From contig MKUM01000106.1 of NCBI GenBank assembly GCA_001897825.1, forward strand, positions 1 through 34,586: a stretch of DNA of 34,586 nt, written 5' to 3'. Source of the stretch: Candidatus Amoebophilus sp. 36-38 (GTDB lineage Bacteria > Bacteroidota > Bacteroidia > Cytophagales > Amoebophilaceae). Positions 33,306 through 34,586 of the stretch are shown piece after piece. The notes beneath the pieces were generated by a model. That model made no database searches and was not told the DNA's origin. It was given only the letters and a program-made list of their open reading frames with translations. Position 1 is the stretch's first letter; each line of letters begins with the position of its first letter. Made by a program: the position numbers and the translations under genes.

Positions 33306-34586
33306 TTACAAGTCTAGTTTTATAAATTTTTTCTTAAACCAGGCTTTCAAAGCTTTTTTACCCTCAGCTCCAATGCTGTTGTTATACAATTTGAGGGAAG
33401 TGAGGGCAGACAGATTGCCACTGGCAAGGGCGTGCACCCCTCCAGGTCCAATGTTGTTGGATCCCAAATTCAGGGAAGTGAGGGCAGTCAGATTGCCCCT
33501 AGCAAGGGCCTGCGCTCCGGTAGCTCCAATGTTGTTGTATCCCAAATCCAGGGAAGTGAGGGCAATCAGATTGCCCCTAGCAAGGGCTTGCGCTCCGGCA
33601 TCTCCAATGCTGTTGGATTCCAAATCCAGGGAAGTGAGGGCAGTCAGATTGCCCCTAGCAAGGGCCTGCGCTTCGGCAGCTCCAATGTTGTTGTATCCCA
33701 AAGCCAGGGAAGTGAGGGCAGTCAGATTGCCCCTAGCAAGGGCCTGCGCTCCGGTAGTTTCAATCCTGTTGTGTCCCAAATTCAGGGAAGTGAGGGCAGT
33801 CAGATTGCCACTGGCAAGGGCCTGCGCTCCGGTAGCTTCAATTTTGTTGTGATACAAATTCAGGGAAGTGAGGGCAGTCAGATTGCCACTGGCAAGGACC
33901 TGCGCTCCGGTAGCTTCAATTTTGTTGTGATACAAATTTAGGGAAGTGAGGGCAGTCAGATTGCCCCTAGCAAGGGCCTGCGCTCCGGTAGCTTCAATCC
34001 TGTTGTGTCCCAAATTCAGGGAAGTGAGGGCAGTCAGATTGCCCCTAGCAAGGGCCTGCGCTCCGGCAGCTTCAAGGTAGTTGTTACCCAAATCCAGGGA
34101 AGTGAGGGCAGCCAGATTGCCCCTAGCAAGGGCCTGCGCTCCGGCATCTCCAATGTTGTTGTATCCCACATCCAGGGAAGTGAGGGCAGTCAGATTGCCC
34201 CTAGCAAGGACCTTCGCTCCGGCATCTCCAATGTTGTTGTTTCTCAAAACCAGGGAAGTGAGGGTAGGCAGATTGCCCCTAGCAAGGGCCCGCGCTCCGG
34301 CATCTCCAATGCTGTTGGATTCCAAATCCAGGGAAGTGAGGGCAGCCAGATTGCCACTAGCAAGGGCCTGCACTCCGGCATCTCCAATCCTGTTGAATTC
34401 CAAATTCAAATGCTTAATTCTCGTAGATTGAGAGAGAATAAGCATCTCTTGATCTTTCAATTGACATTCTTTAAGAATCAGCGACGTGAAAGGAACTTGT
34501 AGCAGTACCTGACAATCTTTTTTGACTAATTTCTTTCTTGATAAGTCTAGTGTTTGCTTGTCTCCTGCCATAAAAGCAGCAGCTCT
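33306..34586 (-). CDS. F-box/LRR-type protein, 5' end outside the window
   Basis: The frame is open to the window edge, so the start lies outside it. The first Met at 34571 is internal: AGDKQTLDLSRKKLVKKDCQ aligns with residues 108-127 of the protein at 76-1971, just after its F-box. At least 427 residues are visible, with 14 LRRs of 26 residues (78 bp) and the same tail (AWFKKKFIKLDL). The F-box is expected upstream but is not seen. The DNA repeats are nearly identical, more so than in the first gene, which indicates recent homogenisation. It is a paralogue of the first gene of the window. Confidence 0.85.
   Translation of the reverse strand, partial: RAAAFMAGDKQTLDLSRKKLVKKDCQVLLQVPFTSLILKECQLKDQEMLILSQSTRIKHLNLEFNRIGDAGVQALASGNLAALTSLDLESNSIGDAGARALARGNLPTLTSLVLRNNNIGDAGAKVLARGNLTALTSLDVGYNNIGDAGAQALARGNLAALTSLDLGNNYLEAAGAQALARGNLTALTSLNLGHNRIEATGAQALARGNLTALTSLNLYHNKIEATGAQVLASGNLTALTSLNLYHNKIEATGAQALASGNLTALTSLNLGHNRIETTGAQALARGNLTALTSLALGYNNIGAAEAQALARGNLTALTSLDLESNSIGDAGAQALARGNLIALTSLDLGYNNIGATGAQALARGNLTALTSLNLGSNNIGPGGVHALASGNLSALTSLKLYNNSIGAEGKKALKAWFKKKFIKLDL

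Noticed and set aside
33373-34502. Several long plus-strand frames over the last LRR gene
   Set aside because: They are the same artefact of 78-bp repeats; the minus-strand frame has the true LRR pattern.

Overview
The window looks like part of the chromosome of an obligate intracellular Bacteroidetes symbiont of the Amoebophilus/Cardinium type. Several signs agree. The DNA is AT-rich. Genes carry Bacteroidetes-type promoters (TTTG, about 20 nt, TAnnTTTG) and mostly lack Shine-Dalgarno sites. There is a GldB homologue, and the envelope order is uppS-bamA-skp-PPIase-PPIase. Eukaryote-like host-interaction genes (F-box/LRR proteins and a ubiquitin-specific protease) sit among housekeeping genes. 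The genus-level assignment is inference from family content, not from a search.

Layout. An F-box/LRR lipoprotein gene (76-1971) opens the window, and a close relative (33306-34586, cut by the window edge) closes it. Positions 2122-7387 hold a DMT transporter, a predicted secreted HExxxH protein, a DUF1761-like membrane protein, an IS4-type transposase remnant, a beta-barrel-like protein, tRNA-Arg(ACG) and much repeat DNA. Positions 7388-12612 carry trmH-like, mutS, an M28/glutaminyl-cyclase-like gene and ruvC. Just upstream of ruvC, 2 nt away on the same strand, lies a lipoprotein-type deubiquitinase (USP, 12615-13700). Then come a decayed membrane-protein (possibly ABC-exporter) remnant, a penicillin-acylase-family gene, a small membrane protein, a second DMT transporter, a second type of F-box/LRR gene (18099-19673), a polyprenyl diphosphate synthase, hsp20, gldB, an outer-membrane protein and queA. 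Positions 24775-31473 form an envelope-biogenesis series: undecaprenyl-PP synthase, BamA, Skp, a lipoprotein PPIase-like chaperone and a SurA-like chaperone. A third complete F-box/LRR gene with a decayed 3' end (31477-32912) follows convergently.

How genes work together. The four F-box/LRR proteins and the USP suggest host ubiquitin manipulation: F-box proteins recruit substrates to host SCF ligases through the LRRs, and the USP removes ubiquitin. Five genes share this theme, and the four with a visible N-terminus carry lipoprotein-type signals. The envelope genes would build the membrane through which such products pass. The transporters and missing biosynthesis genes fit metabolite uptake from the host.

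Non-coding DNA is unusually structured. I see a MITE-like family with 18-bp terminal inverted repeats (three two-ended copies, several one-ended ones), and a family of roughly 24-30 bp palindromes (core GTGTCAGG...CCTGACAC) in at least ten intergenic spots. A third nested hairpin repeat occurs at least twice. This repeat network and the ubiquitin-directed gene set are the least ordinary parts of the window.
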